A stretch of DNA of 64,000 nt, from assembly GCA_945861635.1 (NCBI GenBank), contig CAMAWH010000003.1:118608-182607 (forward strand), read 5' to 3'. The stretch is from Klebsiella pneumoniae (GTDB taxonomy: Bacteria > Myxococcota_A > UBA796 > SXON01). Positions 18,665-28,852 of this stretch are shown in pieces (the stretch's first letter is position 1; the number at the start of each line of letters is the position of its first letter). The translations under genes and the position numbers were made by a program. The notes under the pieces are model-generated. The model was not told the DNA's origin. It worked only from the letters and a program-made list of their open reading frames with translations, and did not search any database.

Positions 18665-19693
18665 GTGAGTGATCTGCGCGATCGTTGGCAGGAAGAAGCG
18701 CAGTCCGCTTGGTTGTATGCACGTTTGGCGGCGGCAGAAACGGACGCCCGGCGCCGCGAGTTGTTCAAGGCCCTCGGCGCCACTGCGGTCGTGCAGGCCG
18801 GATTGATCGCGACAGAAGCGGCGGAAAACGGCGTGATCTTCGCGCCGCTCGTGGCGTCACCCCGCGCGCGATTCGTCGCAACCCTGGCGGACACCTTTGG
18901 AACGGGCGTCGTCAAGCCGATGCTTGCATCCCTGAAAATTCGCGGGCTGAGCGCGTGGGATGCGCCGGGTCACGGCACACCGAAGACCTTGAGTGACATC
19001 GGCACGCGACATCGCTCGCGGGGCGCCGGCGGAACGTTGCGAGCTGCCGTTTTTGGGATCAACGACGGGCTCGTCTCGAACACCTCGCTCATCCTAGGGA
19101 TGGCGGGTGCGGCGGCCGACCCACACACTGTGGTGATCGCGGGATTCGCGGGGCTTTTGGCCGGCGCATTTTCGATGGCGGCGGGCGAGTTTGTCTCCAT
19201 GGCCTCGCAGCGGGAGCTGTTCGAACACCAGATGGCCGAGGAGAAGGACGAATTGGCGAGGTACCCGGACGAGGAGGCGGAGGAACTCGCCGTCATCTAT
19301 GCCGCGCGCGGGGTGCCCATCGAGGAAGCGCGTCGTATTGCGCATCACCTCGTGCGTGACCCGGAGCGCGCGTTGGACACACTCGCAAGAGAGGAGTTGG
19401 GCATCAATCCCCAGGACCTCGGCTCACCGTGGGGGGCCGCCGCGAGCTCGTTTGTGGCATTTGCGGCCGGCGCCGGGCTGCCGCTGATGGTTCTGGTGTC
19501 GTCTGCGGCGGCGAATGCCGTCTTCCTTACGACGATCTCGTCCGGGTTGGCGCTCTTTCTCGTCGGCGCCGCACTCTCGCTTTATTCAGGCAGGAACTCG
19601 CTGGTGGGCGGGGCGCGCATGTTGGGCGTCGGCGCGCTTGCGGGGGGCGCAACGTTCGCCGCGGGCGCGCTGTTTGGAGTGGCGACGGGGTAG
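18665..19693 (+). CDS. VIT1/CCC1 family transporter with N-terminal ferritin-like domain
   Basis: N-term EEAQSAWLYARLAAAE; FGINDGLVSNTSLILGMAGA; GAFSMAAGEFVSMASQRELFEHQMAEEKDEL. Confidence 0.88.
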   Translation: MSDLRDRWQEEAQSAWLYARLAAAETDARRRELFKALGATAVVQAGLIATEAAENGVIFAPLVASPRARFVATLADTFGTGVVKPMLASLKIRGLSAWDAPGHGTPKTLSDIGTRHRSRGAGGTLRAAVFGINDGLVSNTSLILGMAGAAADPHTVVIAGFAGLLAGAFSMAAGEFVSMASQRELFEHQMAEEKDELARYPDEEAEELAVIYAARGVPIEEARRIAHHLVRDPERALDTLAREELGINPQDLGSPWGAAASSFVAFAAGAGLPLMVLVSSAAANAVFLTTISSGLALFLVGAALSLYSGRNSLVGGARMLGVGALAGGATFAAGALFGVATG

Positions 19694-19714
19694 TCTCGCG
19701 TGGTAAGCAGTGGG

Positions 19715-21184
19715 ATGTTCGGACTCCTGGCCTGCGCGTCGTCACTCACCGTGGAGCCGGGCAAACACGGCGGCGGTACCGACGCGCCCGGCGTGGCCAT
19801 TGGCGCCCCTGGGGTGTTCGACCCGCTGCTCGGCGGCCCCGCGTCCATCACGATCACAGGCGCGCCCGGTACCGTTACTGTGTCCCTGACCGCTCCCGAT
19901 GGCGGCACCACCAGCGCGGCGTGGGCGGGCCCCCTGCCCCTCACCTTCCAGTGGGATGGGCACGCGCCGGATGCGCCGGACGGGTGGCTTCGCGCCGGGC
20001 CGTACCGTCTCACCGCCACCCGAGACGACGATGGCACCGCCGCCTCCACCCCCGTACGCCTCGTCCGGGCCGGGTTCGTGGCCGTGCACGCCGAAGATGA
20101 CGACGGCCTGACCGCCATTCGGGAGCCGGTGTATTGGCACGGAGCGGACGTGCTGCAGGACGTGGCCGCTCCCTTCGCCACGCTCGACGGGCTGGAGGAC
20201 GCCGATGGCAACCCCCGAGACTTCCCCCTGGTAGGCGACGCGCTCGACGCTCCCGCCGCGTCGCAGCCCGTCGCCTACTCCGCCGCCTCGCGCCCCCTCC
20301 TTTCCCTCACACCTGGGGAGAGCGATCTGTTCGATGGCAGCGGGCTCGCGGGCGCAAACGTCCGGCTCCGCGTGGTGGGGTGGACGGTGATCTCCGGGCT
20401 GCCGATCGCGGACGGCGTTTCCGTCGTGATTCAGAAAGACACGGCAGTCGCAGATTCGCTCGGGGTCTATGACGACACCCTGGCGCTGACATTCACGTCG
20501 GAAGGCGCCGATATCGGTACCCAGCGCCTCCCCCTCCGGACCTACGCCCTCCTTGGACCCACAACCTTCGATCACGACGACGAGAAATACCACCCCTGGG
20601 TGGACGCCATCGACCCCCTCCTGCGCGACATCGCAGGGACAGCGCCCGAGCACGACGCCGTCGTCAACGCGACGCGGGATTGGATCTACGACGCGGCCAA
20701 CCTCTCGTATGACACGGAATACGGTGCAAGCGCGTACACGAACTACGGACGAGAGAACTGGACGGCCGCGCACTTCAACATGAACGCATTCCTTGCCCGA
20801 AAATATGGCAGCGTCATCAACTGTACCGATTGCGCCAGCATTCTCCTGACCTATAGCAACATGCTTGGCGCCGACCTCCACTACGCCATCGTGCTGGAGA
20901 ATTTTGACCTGAATCAAATCCTTGCGATTGGCGGTGATCAGTTCTCGAACTGTCCCTTTGGAGGAGACACATGCGGCTTCAGCTACCACGCCATCACCAC
21001 GGATGACGACGACGCAACCTCGATCTGGGACGCCACGCTCTCGCTTGACGGCGATGACGACCCAGGGTCCCTACCCGGCCGCGAGTTGTCGGTGCACGCG
21101 ATTCCGGGAGGCGAGTACCTCGAGCGCTTGGTGAAATCCGGCCGTGCCGCGTATCGGTACCACTCCCAGGGGACGCTGCAATGA
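19715..21184 (+). CDS. putative lipoprotein with transglutaminase-like fold (tentative)
   Basis: MFGLLACASSLT lipobox-like; possible Cys-His-Asp arrangement INCTDCASILLTYSNMLGAD ... FSYHAITTDDDDATSIWDATLSLDGD. Confidence 0.6.
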   Translation: MFGLLACASSLTVEPGKHGGGTDAPGVAIGAPGVFDPLLGGPASITITGAPGTVTVSLTAPDGGTTSAAWAGPLPLTFQWDGHAPDAPDGWLRAGPYRLTATRDDDGTAASTPVRLVRAGFVAVHAEDDDGLTAIREPVYWHGADVLQDVAAPFATLDGLEDADGNPRDFPLVGDALDAPAASQPVAYSAASRPLLSLTPGESDLFDGSGLAGANVRLRVVGWTVISGLPIADGVSVVIQKDTAVADSLGVYDDTLALTFTSEGADIGTQRLPLRTYALLGPTTFDHDDEKYHPWVDAIDPLLRDIAGTAPEHDAVVNATRDWIYDAANLSYDTEYGASAYTNYGRENWTAAHFNMNAFLARKYGSVINCTDCASILLTYSNMLGADLHYAIVLENFDLNQILAIGGDQFSNCPFGGDTCGFSYHAITTDDDDATSIWDATLSLDGDDDPGSLPGRELSVHAIPGGEYLERLVKSGRAAYRYHSQGTLQ

Positions 21185-21633
21185 TCGGCATCCTACTCTC
21201 GCTCCTCCTGACCGGCGCACACGCGGAGGAGCCGACGATTCCAGGCCGCGACGGGAGGCTTGCAGGCATCCCAACGGCCACGCTCGCGTCACTCGGCATC
21301 ACACATATTGAACCCAGCACCGAGGCCCCCGGTTGGCAGGCCGCCGTCGCTGGAGGGTGGGTCCGCATGGCGTGGCATCCCGATTCAGCCAGCGCGCATA
21401 CCGCGTTCCTTTTTCAGCGGATCGCGGCGTCCACCCGCCACCTGCCCGACATCGCGGCAGCCGGCGCCGACGAGGCAGCGGGTGACCCAGCAGGCTTTCT
21501 CGTGGTCCGACGCGGCAACTTGATCTTCACAATTCGTGCGGCGGGCGCCGAAATCCTTATGAGACGCCTGCTTGCGAAGGTTGTGCGGGGGCCGGAACCG
21601 CAACCGCACGACGTGTATTCCCGCGCGCCCTGA
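21181..21633 (+). CDS. hypothetical secreted protein
   Basis: Signal peptide MIGILLSLLLTGAHA; ATGA overlap with the upstream gene. Confidence 0.65.
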   Translation: MIGILLSLLLTGAHAEEPTIPGRDGRLAGIPTATLASLGITHIEPSTEAPGWQAAVAGGWVRMAWHPDSASAHTAFLFQRIAASTRHLPDIAAAGADEAAGDPAGFLVVRRGNLIFTIRAAGAEILMRRLLAKVVRGPEPQPHDVYSRAP

Positions 21634-21661
21634 TTCGCGGCACTACGGCGCAGGCGCAGCG

Positions 21662-22591
21662 CTACGGCGGCGACGGAAGCGCCGCCAGCATGCTGCGCAC
21701 TTCTTCGGTGCGGTCACCCGCTGCATCGGAGAGGAACTCCACGGCAAACCGCCGCGCATCCCCGTTGCGGCCCAGCTCAACCAGCGCGCGGATGCGCCGA
21801 ACACGCAATTCGTCACGGGCGTAGCCAGATTCTGCAAGGGCGAGGCCCAGCTCAACCACCTCCAGCACCTCTCTGGCGCTGGCACCTTCTTCCTGCAATG
21901 CGTCGGCCCGCCCGATCAAACCCATTGCTGTTCGGGGAAGACACTCCCGACGATCGCCGGGATTCAGGAGGGACGCGGCTCCATTTTCACATGTCACCTC
22001 CACCCTGCCGTGTTGTACTTCGACGGATGTGCCCATGCGGTCACGGTTGACGGTGAAGCCGGTGCCGATCACGCTCACCTCGGCCTCCCGCGTCGCCACC
22101 GCGAAGTGAATCCCAAGGTTGGGAACGACCTCGACATGCAACGTTCCCCGCTCCCATTTCACCGAAGGCTCGGCCACCGTACCCTGGACCGATCCCTGGC
22201 CTGAAAACGCGAGCAGTACGCCCGGACGCGGCTCAAGCGTGGCGAACACGTCGGACGATGAATCAAGCTGGGCCGAAAGCAGCGCGGGCGGCGCAGGCGG
22301 GCGAATCGCGAAAAGCGCGGCCGCAGCCACGGCAAACGTGATGACCCCAATGGCCGGAGCGCGGCGCCTGACGCGGCCAAACCACGTCGCGTCGCGCGCT
22401 CGACTGGCCTCCACCGCCCGGCGAACGCGCGCCTCCGCACCGTGGGGGATGGGCGGGAGCTGGCACAGCAGGCGGGCCGCGACGGCATCCTCGACCACAT
22501 GGGTCCGAGAAAGCATCGACGGAGTCTCCTGCATCACATTCCCGCGCGAACCTGCGCGCAGCTCCCGCATCCAAGCGATAAAACGTGTCAT
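21662..22591 (-). CDS. FecR-domain protein (putative anti-sigma / sigma regulator)
   Basis: Single TM IGVITFAVAAAALFAI; FecR-like VKWERGTLHVEVVPNLGIHFAVATREAEVSVIGTGFTVNRD; ATGA overlap with sigma gene. Confidence 0.83.
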   Translation of the reverse strand: MTRFIAWMRELRAGSRGNVMQETPSMLSRTHVVEDAVAARLLCQLPPIPHGAEARVRRAVEASRARDATWFGRVRRRAPAIGVITFAVAAAALFAIRPPAPPALLSAQLDSSSDVFATLEPRPGVLLAFSGQGSVQGTVAEPSVKWERGTLHVEVVPNLGIHFAVATREAEVSVIGTGFTVNRDRMGTSVEVQHGRVEVTCENGAASLLNPGDRRECLPRTAMGLIGRADALQEEGASAREVLEVVELGLALAESGYARDELRVRRIRALVELGRNGDARRFAVEFLSDAAGDRTEEVRSMLAALPSPP

Positions 22592-23154
22592 TGCGCCACT
22601 CCTTCGGCGAGCCCACGGGCCCGCGCAGTGCGCATGAAATTTTCTCGTGCACGACGTAGGCGGCTCTTCACCGTTCCCGCCGGAATCCCCAAGAGCGACG
22701 CTGCTTCCGTGTCACTGCGTTCTTCAAGTAGGCAGAGCATGAGCACCTCTCGTTCAATCGCCGGCAGCGTTTCCATGATCTCGTGCACCATTTTTCCCGT
22801 TTCCGACACTTCGTACAGCCTCGCTGGGCCACCATTCGGGTCGGCGCGCTCGATGGATGCCCCCGGCACCCAGCGCCGGTACCAGGCCCTTAGGCGCATC
22901 CGCGCAACCGTCCGCCGCGTGATGCCAAACAGCCACGCCGGAAATCGCTCCGCGTCGTAGACGCGATCAATTCTCCGAATGGCCGTCAGCAAGACGTCAT
23001 GCGCCGCTTCCTCGGAATCCACCCGCGGCCCGCCCAACCGATCACACCAACGCAAAACCGTTGGCAGCCACACGCTGACCATGCGATCTTCCGCACCTGG
23101 CGCCCCAGACTGAAGTGCCTTCATGAGTTCCGTGTCGACCAATGCGTGGGCCAT
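22588..23154 (-). CDS. ECF-type RNA polymerase sigma factor
   Basis: AAHDVLLTAIRRIDRVYDAERFPAWLFGITRRTVARM; LPAIEREVLMLCLLEERSDTEAASLLGIPAGTVKSRLRRARE. Confidence 0.92.
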   Translation of the reverse strand: MAHALVDTELMKALQSGAPGAEDRMVSVWLPTVLRWCDRLGGPRVDSEEAAHDVLLTAIRRIDRVYDAERFPAWLFGITRRTVARMRLRAWYRRWVPGASIERADPNGGPARLYEVSETGKMVHEIMETLPAIEREVLMLCLLEERSDTEAASLLGIPAGTVKSRLRRARENFMRTARARGLAEGVAQ

Positions 23155-23188
23155 CCGCTCCTTGTATGCCCGGACGCGGGCGAACGGA

Positions 23189-24178
23189 TCACCGAAAATC
23201 ACCCCATTGCGCACCAAAACTCAGGCGTGCAGACCACGAGGCGAGCGTGGTGTGATCGCCGGACGGTGCCTTGATGTCCGTGGAGCGCAGGTCGCCCGCC
23301 AGTCGCAGGGTCGGCGATACCGACCAGCCCGGCGCTATCGCATGATTCGTGCCGACGGTGACCGCAGCCCAGGGGTACACGGCCGTGGAGAGCACGTCCG
23401 CTCCCTGCGAGAATCGCCCCCACCGCGCACCGCCTTCGAGGCCGGTCGTGACGACGAGCAAGCCCTCCGACGCGTACGCCAGCCCAGCGCCGACGGAGAC
23501 GCCGGCCACGCTTGTTCCGCGGCCGACGACGGTCACGCGCGCCGGACCAACAACGTCAGCGACCAAGCCGACGAACAGTCCGGGCCTGACGATGGCGCCG
23601 GCCGCAACGCCCGCGGCCGCGGTTGGATCGACGCCCGGACGCCATTCCGCACCGACGTTCAGCCGTGCGGAAGGATGGACGCGGACCGTTGGCGGCGAAG
23701 CGACTGCCGCCGGAACGGGCTCGACGGGCGGCGAAACCACGGGCGGCGGCGGTGGCACCACGGCGGGCTTCGGGGCCGGTTTCGGCCGCGGGGGAATGGG
23801 AAGCGGGGCGGGAAGCGGGGCGGTGGCCACTGCTGAAGGCGCGTCTACAATCGGACGGGCACCGATGGGGCGGAGCAAACTCGCCATCAACAAGGCCGCG
23901 TCCTCGCGCTGGGCGTTCGTCCCGGGTGTGGCAATGGTTGCCGTTCGGGTTGACCCGGCGGCGTCACGCACGACCAGTTGCCAGCCCTGTCCGGTGACGA
24001 CAACGTCCACTGACCCGCCGCCCCCCGACCCGCCGGTCTGTAGCCCCGCCAATGCGAAGGCATCCCGCCACGCCTCGGGATTTTCATCCGCCGGAAGGCG
24101 CACGGGAACGCCCGCCCACGCGAGCGAAGGGACCCACAACGCGAAGAACGAAATCCACCGCACCGCGGCTACAATCAC
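23189..24178 (-). CDS. secreted hypothetical protein, Pro-rich linker and C-terminal outer-membrane-like domain
   Basis: GTG start VIVAAVRWISFFALWVPSLAWAG; PLPAPLPIPPRPKPAPKPAVVPPPPPVV; Gly-rich C-terminus. Confidence 0.65.
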   Translation of the reverse strand: MIVAAVRWISFFALWVPSLAWAGVPVRLPADENPEAWRDAFALAGLQTGGSGGGGSVDVVVTGQGWQLVVRDAAGSTRTATIATPGTNAQREDAALLMASLLRPIGARPIVDAPSAVATAPLPAPLPIPPRPKPAPKPAVVPPPPPVVSPPVEPVPAAVASPPTVRVHPSARLNVGAEWRPGVDPTAAAGVAAGAIVRPGLFVGLVADVVGPARVTVVGRGTSVAGVSVGAGLAYASEGLLVVTTGLEGGARWGRFSQGADVLSTAVYPWAAVTVGTNHAIAPGWSVSPTLRLAGDLRSTDIKAPSGDHTTLASWSARLSFGAQWGDFR

Positions 24179-24327
24179 CCGGGCACGGAAATCGGTGTGG
24201 CGCTTTGCAGGATCTTTACGGGAGGCGTCGTGTCTGCGCGAACGCTCGCCCGGGGCCGACCGAGGCCGCGCGCGTCCACCGGCGGCCACGCCGTCCGAGC
24301 CGGACGCCCAAGCGGGCTGCGCGCGGA

Positions 24328-26694
24328 CTACCGCCGCTCCTTCTGCGCGGCCTCCAACTCCGTCAAACGCTTCTCCAACGCCTCGACTTTGGCCGCCAGC
24401 TCGTTGGGCGTGGCGGATGGCGTCTGTTTGGCGCGAATGTGCTGGATCGCGGTTAGCGCGGCGGACGCGAGTTCCGCGATTGTTTCCTCGCGCCGAAATG
24501 ACTCCAAAACCGGGATACTCCGGTCATCACCGGCGGCACTCAACACGCCCACGGCACCCTCCCTCCCCCGTTGGTCAAGGTCCGTCAGCAGGGGTTCGGC
24601 GGCGCGCGCAACCCGTGACTTCGCCGCGTCCCGCGCGCTGCCGACGTCCATCCGGCCTGCAATTCGACTCGCGGCGCGAACGCGGGCAAGTCGGAGCCGC
24701 CCGGGACCGTTCAGGGTCAGGAGCACGGTCAGGTCGGCGAGCGTGCCGTGATCCCCGAGGGCGTCCGCTGCGCGCGCCGCGAGCCAGTCGTCCCCCAGCG
24801 AACCGGGCACCAACCGGCTGCGGGCGGCAAGAACGGCCTGCGCGGGGGCGAGGCGCGCCATGGCGCCCAACGCGGCCGCGCGGACATCGATGTTGGGGTC
24901 GCGCGAAAATCTCTCCTGAATCGTCGGCATCGCTGCCGTGCTCACACCCTCTCCGAGGGCGGTAATGGCAGCTTCTCGGACACGCGCATCGGGATCGGCG
25001 GCGAGCAAGACCAACGTCGCGGGCACGCGTTGTTTACCGAGTGCCCGGATGACGGCCAACCGCAGATCGATGGGCCCGGCCAGCGCGAGCGGGAGCAGCG
25101 CGGCAGAATGGTCCGTCTCCGCCAGCGCATCGATGGCCGCGAGCACGGCAAACGGTTGCTCGGAACGAAGTTGCGCCTCCCACATCGCCGGATCCTGCTC
25201 GTGAACCACCGAGGCGAGCACGCCGGAGCGCGGATCGAACGCGACGTACGTTGCGATGCCCTCGACGGATACCTCCACATCCTCTCCTTCCAACCACGCG
25301 GTTACCGTCCGCGGACCCATCTCTGTTCCGACTTCGACCTCGACCGGCAGGGCATACGGCGGGTGGGAATCATCCAGGGTCTGGCGCACGGTAACCGTGG
25401 TCCACCCGTCCTTTACGCGCGACGTCACCGTGAGCGCCGGGACGGTCGGCAATTCCACCCATTGCTGGAAGAACCAGCCCAACTCCCGCCCGCTCACCAC
25501 CTCCATCGCGCTGCGCAGGTCATCGGTGTCCACCGTCTTATGGGCGTTGTCCGCGACGTACCGACGGATGCCGCGCCAAAATGTGTCCTCGCCGAGGAGG
25601 GTGCGCAGCATGTGCAACACGCTCGCACCCTTGGCGTAGACGTTGTGACTCGTCGCGGCGTCCGGCAGGAAATAGCGCGCGGCGAGCGATTCGGCCTCAA
25701 GTGAGCCTCGAAAGCGGCTTCGCATCCCATTGGCGTAGAACCAGGCGCCACGGTGCGTCGCGTGCCAATCGGCTTCCATGAACTCGGCGAAGCCCTCATT
25801 GAGCCAAAGCTCCCGCCAATCTCGACACGTCAACAGGTCCCCAAACCACTGATGCGCCAGCTCGTGAGATACAATGCGCTCAATCGCGATAGAGCGCGTC
25901 GCGTCAGGCCCGTAGAGCAGCCACTCGGCTTCTACCGTCGCGGAGGTGTTCTCCATGCCGGCGTAGAGGAACCGCTGGACGAATACCTGCCGATAGGTGC
26001 CCCATGGAAAAGGCACGCCCGTCCGCTCGGCAAAGTGAGCGAACATTGCCGGAAGATCGCGCGTCACACCGTCCGTCCGGCCACCGGGTGCCGCGTGAAC
26101 GATCGCACCGGGCGCCGGCGTCGCCTCATACGGGCCCGCCGCGACCATGACCAGGTAGTTCGCCAGATCTGTGCCGCTGTTGGTAATGACGGTCCAGCCC
26201 TCCGGGACGTGAAATGTGCCCGTGTACGCGAAGCGATCGTTGGGATGATCCCAGCCTGGGAACCAATACCGATTGTCGTTGGCTTCTCCTTGGGAAAACA
26301 CTTCCGCATACCGATCCATCGGGGGCGCGCGGAAGTGCAGCCCAGAGCGCGGTGTTGCCGAATAGTGCAGAATCACCGTCATCGATTGGTCACGCAGCCC
26401 GTCGGGGACGGGAATGTGAATCGCCGGGCCGGTGATTCGAAACGCCGCCGCAACGCCGTCGACCGTGACCGATGCAATCCGCAATGCGACGCCGTCGAGC
26501 ACAAGCTCCCCCGGACCCAGCCGGTTCACCGTCCATGTTGCCGTGCCGGCAATCGTCCTGGAGGTAGGATCGACCGTAAGATCGAGCGCGAGTGCCTGCA
26601 TGTCGAACACCCGATCCGGGGCAACGACGTTGCGACGATCCGGAGCAATTGCAGGGGTTCCGCCGGACAGCGCAGATGCAACGAGCAGCAGCAT
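24328..26694 (-). CDS. M1 family aminopeptidase with HEAT-like repeats
   Basis: HELAHQWFGDLLTCRDWRELWLNEGFAEFME; C-term VREAAITALGEGVS, VRAAALGAMARLAP; signal peptide. Confidence 0.93.
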   Translation of the reverse strand: MLLLVASALSGGTPAIAPDRRNVVAPDRVFDMQALALDLTVDPTSRTIAGTATWTVNRLGPGELVLDGVALRIASVTVDGVAAAFRITGPAIHIPVPDGLRDQSMTVILHYSATPRSGLHFRAPPMDRYAEVFSQGEANDNRYWFPGWDHPNDRFAYTGTFHVPEGWTVITNSGTDLANYLVMVAAGPYEATPAPGAIVHAAPGGRTDGVTRDLPAMFAHFAERTGVPFPWGTYRQVFVQRFLYAGMENTSATVEAEWLLYGPDATRSIAIERIVSHELAHQWFGDLLTCRDWRELWLNEGFAEFMEADWHATHRGAWFYANGMRSRFRGSLEAESLAARYFLPDAATSHNVYAKGASVLHMLRTLLGEDTFWRGIRRYVADNAHKTVDTDDLRSAMEVVSGRELGWFFQQWVELPTVPALTVTSRVKDGWTTVTVRQTLDDSHPPYALPVEVEVGTEMGPRTVTAWLEGEDVEVSVEGIATYVAFDPRSGVLASVVHEQDPAMWEAQLRSEQPFAVLAAIDALAETDHSAALLPLALAGPIDLRLAVIRALGKQRVPATLVLLAADPDARVREAAITALGEGVSTAAMPTIQERFSRDPNIDVRAAALGAMARLAPAQAVLAARSRLVPGSLGDDWLAARAADALGDHGTLADLTVLLTLNGPGRLRLARVRAASRIAGRMDVGSARDAAKSRVARAAEPLLTDLDQRGREGAVGVLSAAGDDRSIPVLESFRREETIAELASAALTAIQHIRAKQTPSATPNELAAKVEALEKRLTELEAAQKERR

Positions 26695-26734
26695 CCCGCC
26701 TCACTATCCGCTATTCTAGGCCACGAGGACCGCC

Positions 26735-28654
26735 ATGCTTCGACTCCCGACCGCGCTCGCCCTGTTCCTGACCGGATGCAACGCCGGTGACAACAAGCTC
26801 TCCGTCTACAACGCAGCGCCCGTCGTCTCCATCACCAATCCCCCGAACGGCAGCGCCGCCAAGGAAGCGGAGTTGGTGACGCTTTCCGGCCTGGTGGACG
26901 ACAACGAGACACAGCCGAACGAATTGCTGATTCAATGGACGAGCACGCTCGACGGCGTCTTGCAGGAAAACGAACCGGCGAGCAATGACGGTATCACGAC
27001 GACTTCGACCGGAGCACTTACCGTCGGTAATCACACGATCACGTTGTCGGCGACAGATGAGAGCGGCCTGCGCACGGAGAGCGTGATTCAGCTCACCATT
27101 GAGGACGTGCCCGACAACCCGACCGTTCAGATCGTGCATCCCGTCAGCGGCGAGAGTGGAAGGGATGACGGGGAGTACGAGTTCGCCGTTCTGGTCGCGG
27201 ACGAGCAGGATGACGCGACGACGCTGGCCGTGGTCATGGCGTCGGACGTGGACGGTGAGATCTGCACGCCAACGCCGGATGCCGCCGGAGAGGCGCGGTG
27301 CTCAAAAACGCTGACACAAGGCGAGCATCACCTCACGTTCACCGTCACCGACAGCGATGCACTGACGGGGGTCGAGGAATTCCTCTTCACGGTCGCCAGT
27401 GGCAACGCCATCGACGACGACGAGGACGGTTGGACAGAGTTGCAGGGCGACTGTGACGACGCAAACGCAAACGCCAACCCGCGAATCACGGAGACGTACA
27501 ACGGCATCGATGACGACTGCAACAGCGTCATCGACGACCACACGTCGGCGTACGATGACGACGGCGACGGTCAGACCGAACTCGACGGGGATTGCGATGA
27601 CGACGACGATGAGGTCTACGCCGGCGCGGCTCAGGTTTGGGACGCGAAGGACAACGACTGCGACACGATCACCGACGAGGGCACGGATTACTACGATGAC
27701 GACGGAGATGGCTACCCGGAAATCGCCGGGGATTGTGACGATGGGAACATTGCGGCATTCCCCGGCGGCAGCGAAGTGGAAGATGGCGCGGACAACGACT
27801 GCGACACCCTCATCGATGAAGGAACCAACGCCTACGATGACGACGGCGATACCTACACCGAGAACGGCGGAGACTGTGATGACACCGACGACGACATCTA
27901 TCCCGGTGCCACCGAGGACATGCACAACTATGTCGATGAGGACTGCAACGGCGTCGCAGAGGAGGACTTTGACAGCGATGGCTACCTGACCCCTGCGACG
28001 GGCGGTGACGACTGCAACGACGGAGATGCCAGCACCCACCCGTACGCCTCAACAAACGAGAGCGATCCCGCAGATTGCACAACGGATGCAGACGGCGACG
28101 ACTACGGCGATTCATCGCCGGCGTCCGGCGCAGACGCGGGCACGGACTGTGACGACAGTGACGCCGATGTCAGCCCCGACGGCAACGAGGAATGTGACGG
28201 CGCGGACAACGATTGCGACGGCTCCACGGACGAGCAGAACGCGGACGGCTGCAGCGTCTATTACTACGATTACGACGGCGATGGATACGGCTCAGACAGC
28301 GTAACTGGGCGTTGCTACTGTGCAATCAGCGGGTACTACACCAGCGCATACGACACGGATTGTTACGACTACAACTCCAGCGCCAGTCCTGCCGCCACGA
28401 CATACTCCACGTCGCAACGTGGAGACGGCAGCTACGACTGGAACTGTGACGGTGTCCAGGATAAATATTGGAAGTCGTACGGCGGGGCATGTGGCGGCTG
28501 GCCGACGTGTGGCACAACCGTGGGTTGGACAGGAAGCTCCGCCCGATCCTGCAGCAGTTCGGGAACCTACTACCCCAGCGGCGCGTGCACGCTTCCCTTC
28601 CCGTACACGAGTTGCAGCGCGTCCACGTCAACGTATACGCAGAAGTGTTTGTAG
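26735..28654 (+). CDS. lipoprotein with MopE-type putative metal-binding repeats and Cys-rich C-terminus
   Basis: ALFLTGCNAG lipobox; repeated GDCDD...YPGAxE..DxxDNDCDxxxDEGT...YYDDDGDGY; C-term SYGGACGGWPTCGTTVGWTG...YTQKCL. Confidence 0.87.
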   Translation: MLRLPTALALFLTGCNAGDNKLSVYNAAPVVSITNPPNGSAAKEAELVTLSGLVDDNETQPNELLIQWTSTLDGVLQENEPASNDGITTTSTGALTVGNHTITLSATDESGLRTESVIQLTIEDVPDNPTVQIVHPVSGESGRDDGEYEFAVLVADEQDDATTLAVVMASDVDGEICTPTPDAAGEARCSKTLTQGEHHLTFTVTDSDALTGVEEFLFTVASGNAIDDDEDGWTELQGDCDDANANANPRITETYNGIDDDCNSVIDDHTSAYDDDGDGQTELDGDCDDDDDEVYAGAAQVWDAKDNDCDTITDEGTDYYDDDGDGYPEIAGDCDDGNIAAFPGGSEVEDGADNDCDTLIDEGTNAYDDDGDTYTENGGDCDDTDDDIYPGATEDMHNYVDEDCNGVAEEDFDSDGYLTPATGGDDCNDGDASTHPYASTNESDPADCTTDADGDDYGDSSPASGADAGTDCDDSDADVSPDGNEECDGADNDCDGSTDEQNADGCSVYYYDYDGDGYGSDSVTGRCYCAISGYYTSAYDTDCYDYNSSASPAATTYSTSQRGDGSYDWNCDGVQDKYWKSYGGACGGWPTCGTTVGWTGSSARSCSSSGTYYPSGACTLPFPYTSCSASTSTYTQKCL

Positions 28655-28852
28655 CGGTCGCGCCGGCGGGCTTGGCGCGTTCGCCCCTTGCAGGTGCGGC
28701 GGGGGTCGTCGGTACCGACCGCCACGCGGACGCGTAGCGGCCCCAAACAACGCCCGTTACGACTCCCTGATTCTCGTAGTCGCACGCACGCCCGGTGCAG
28801 ACCGGTGTCGCGGAGGTAGCCACGGCGCCCGCGGTCGGGTACCGTCGCCGGC

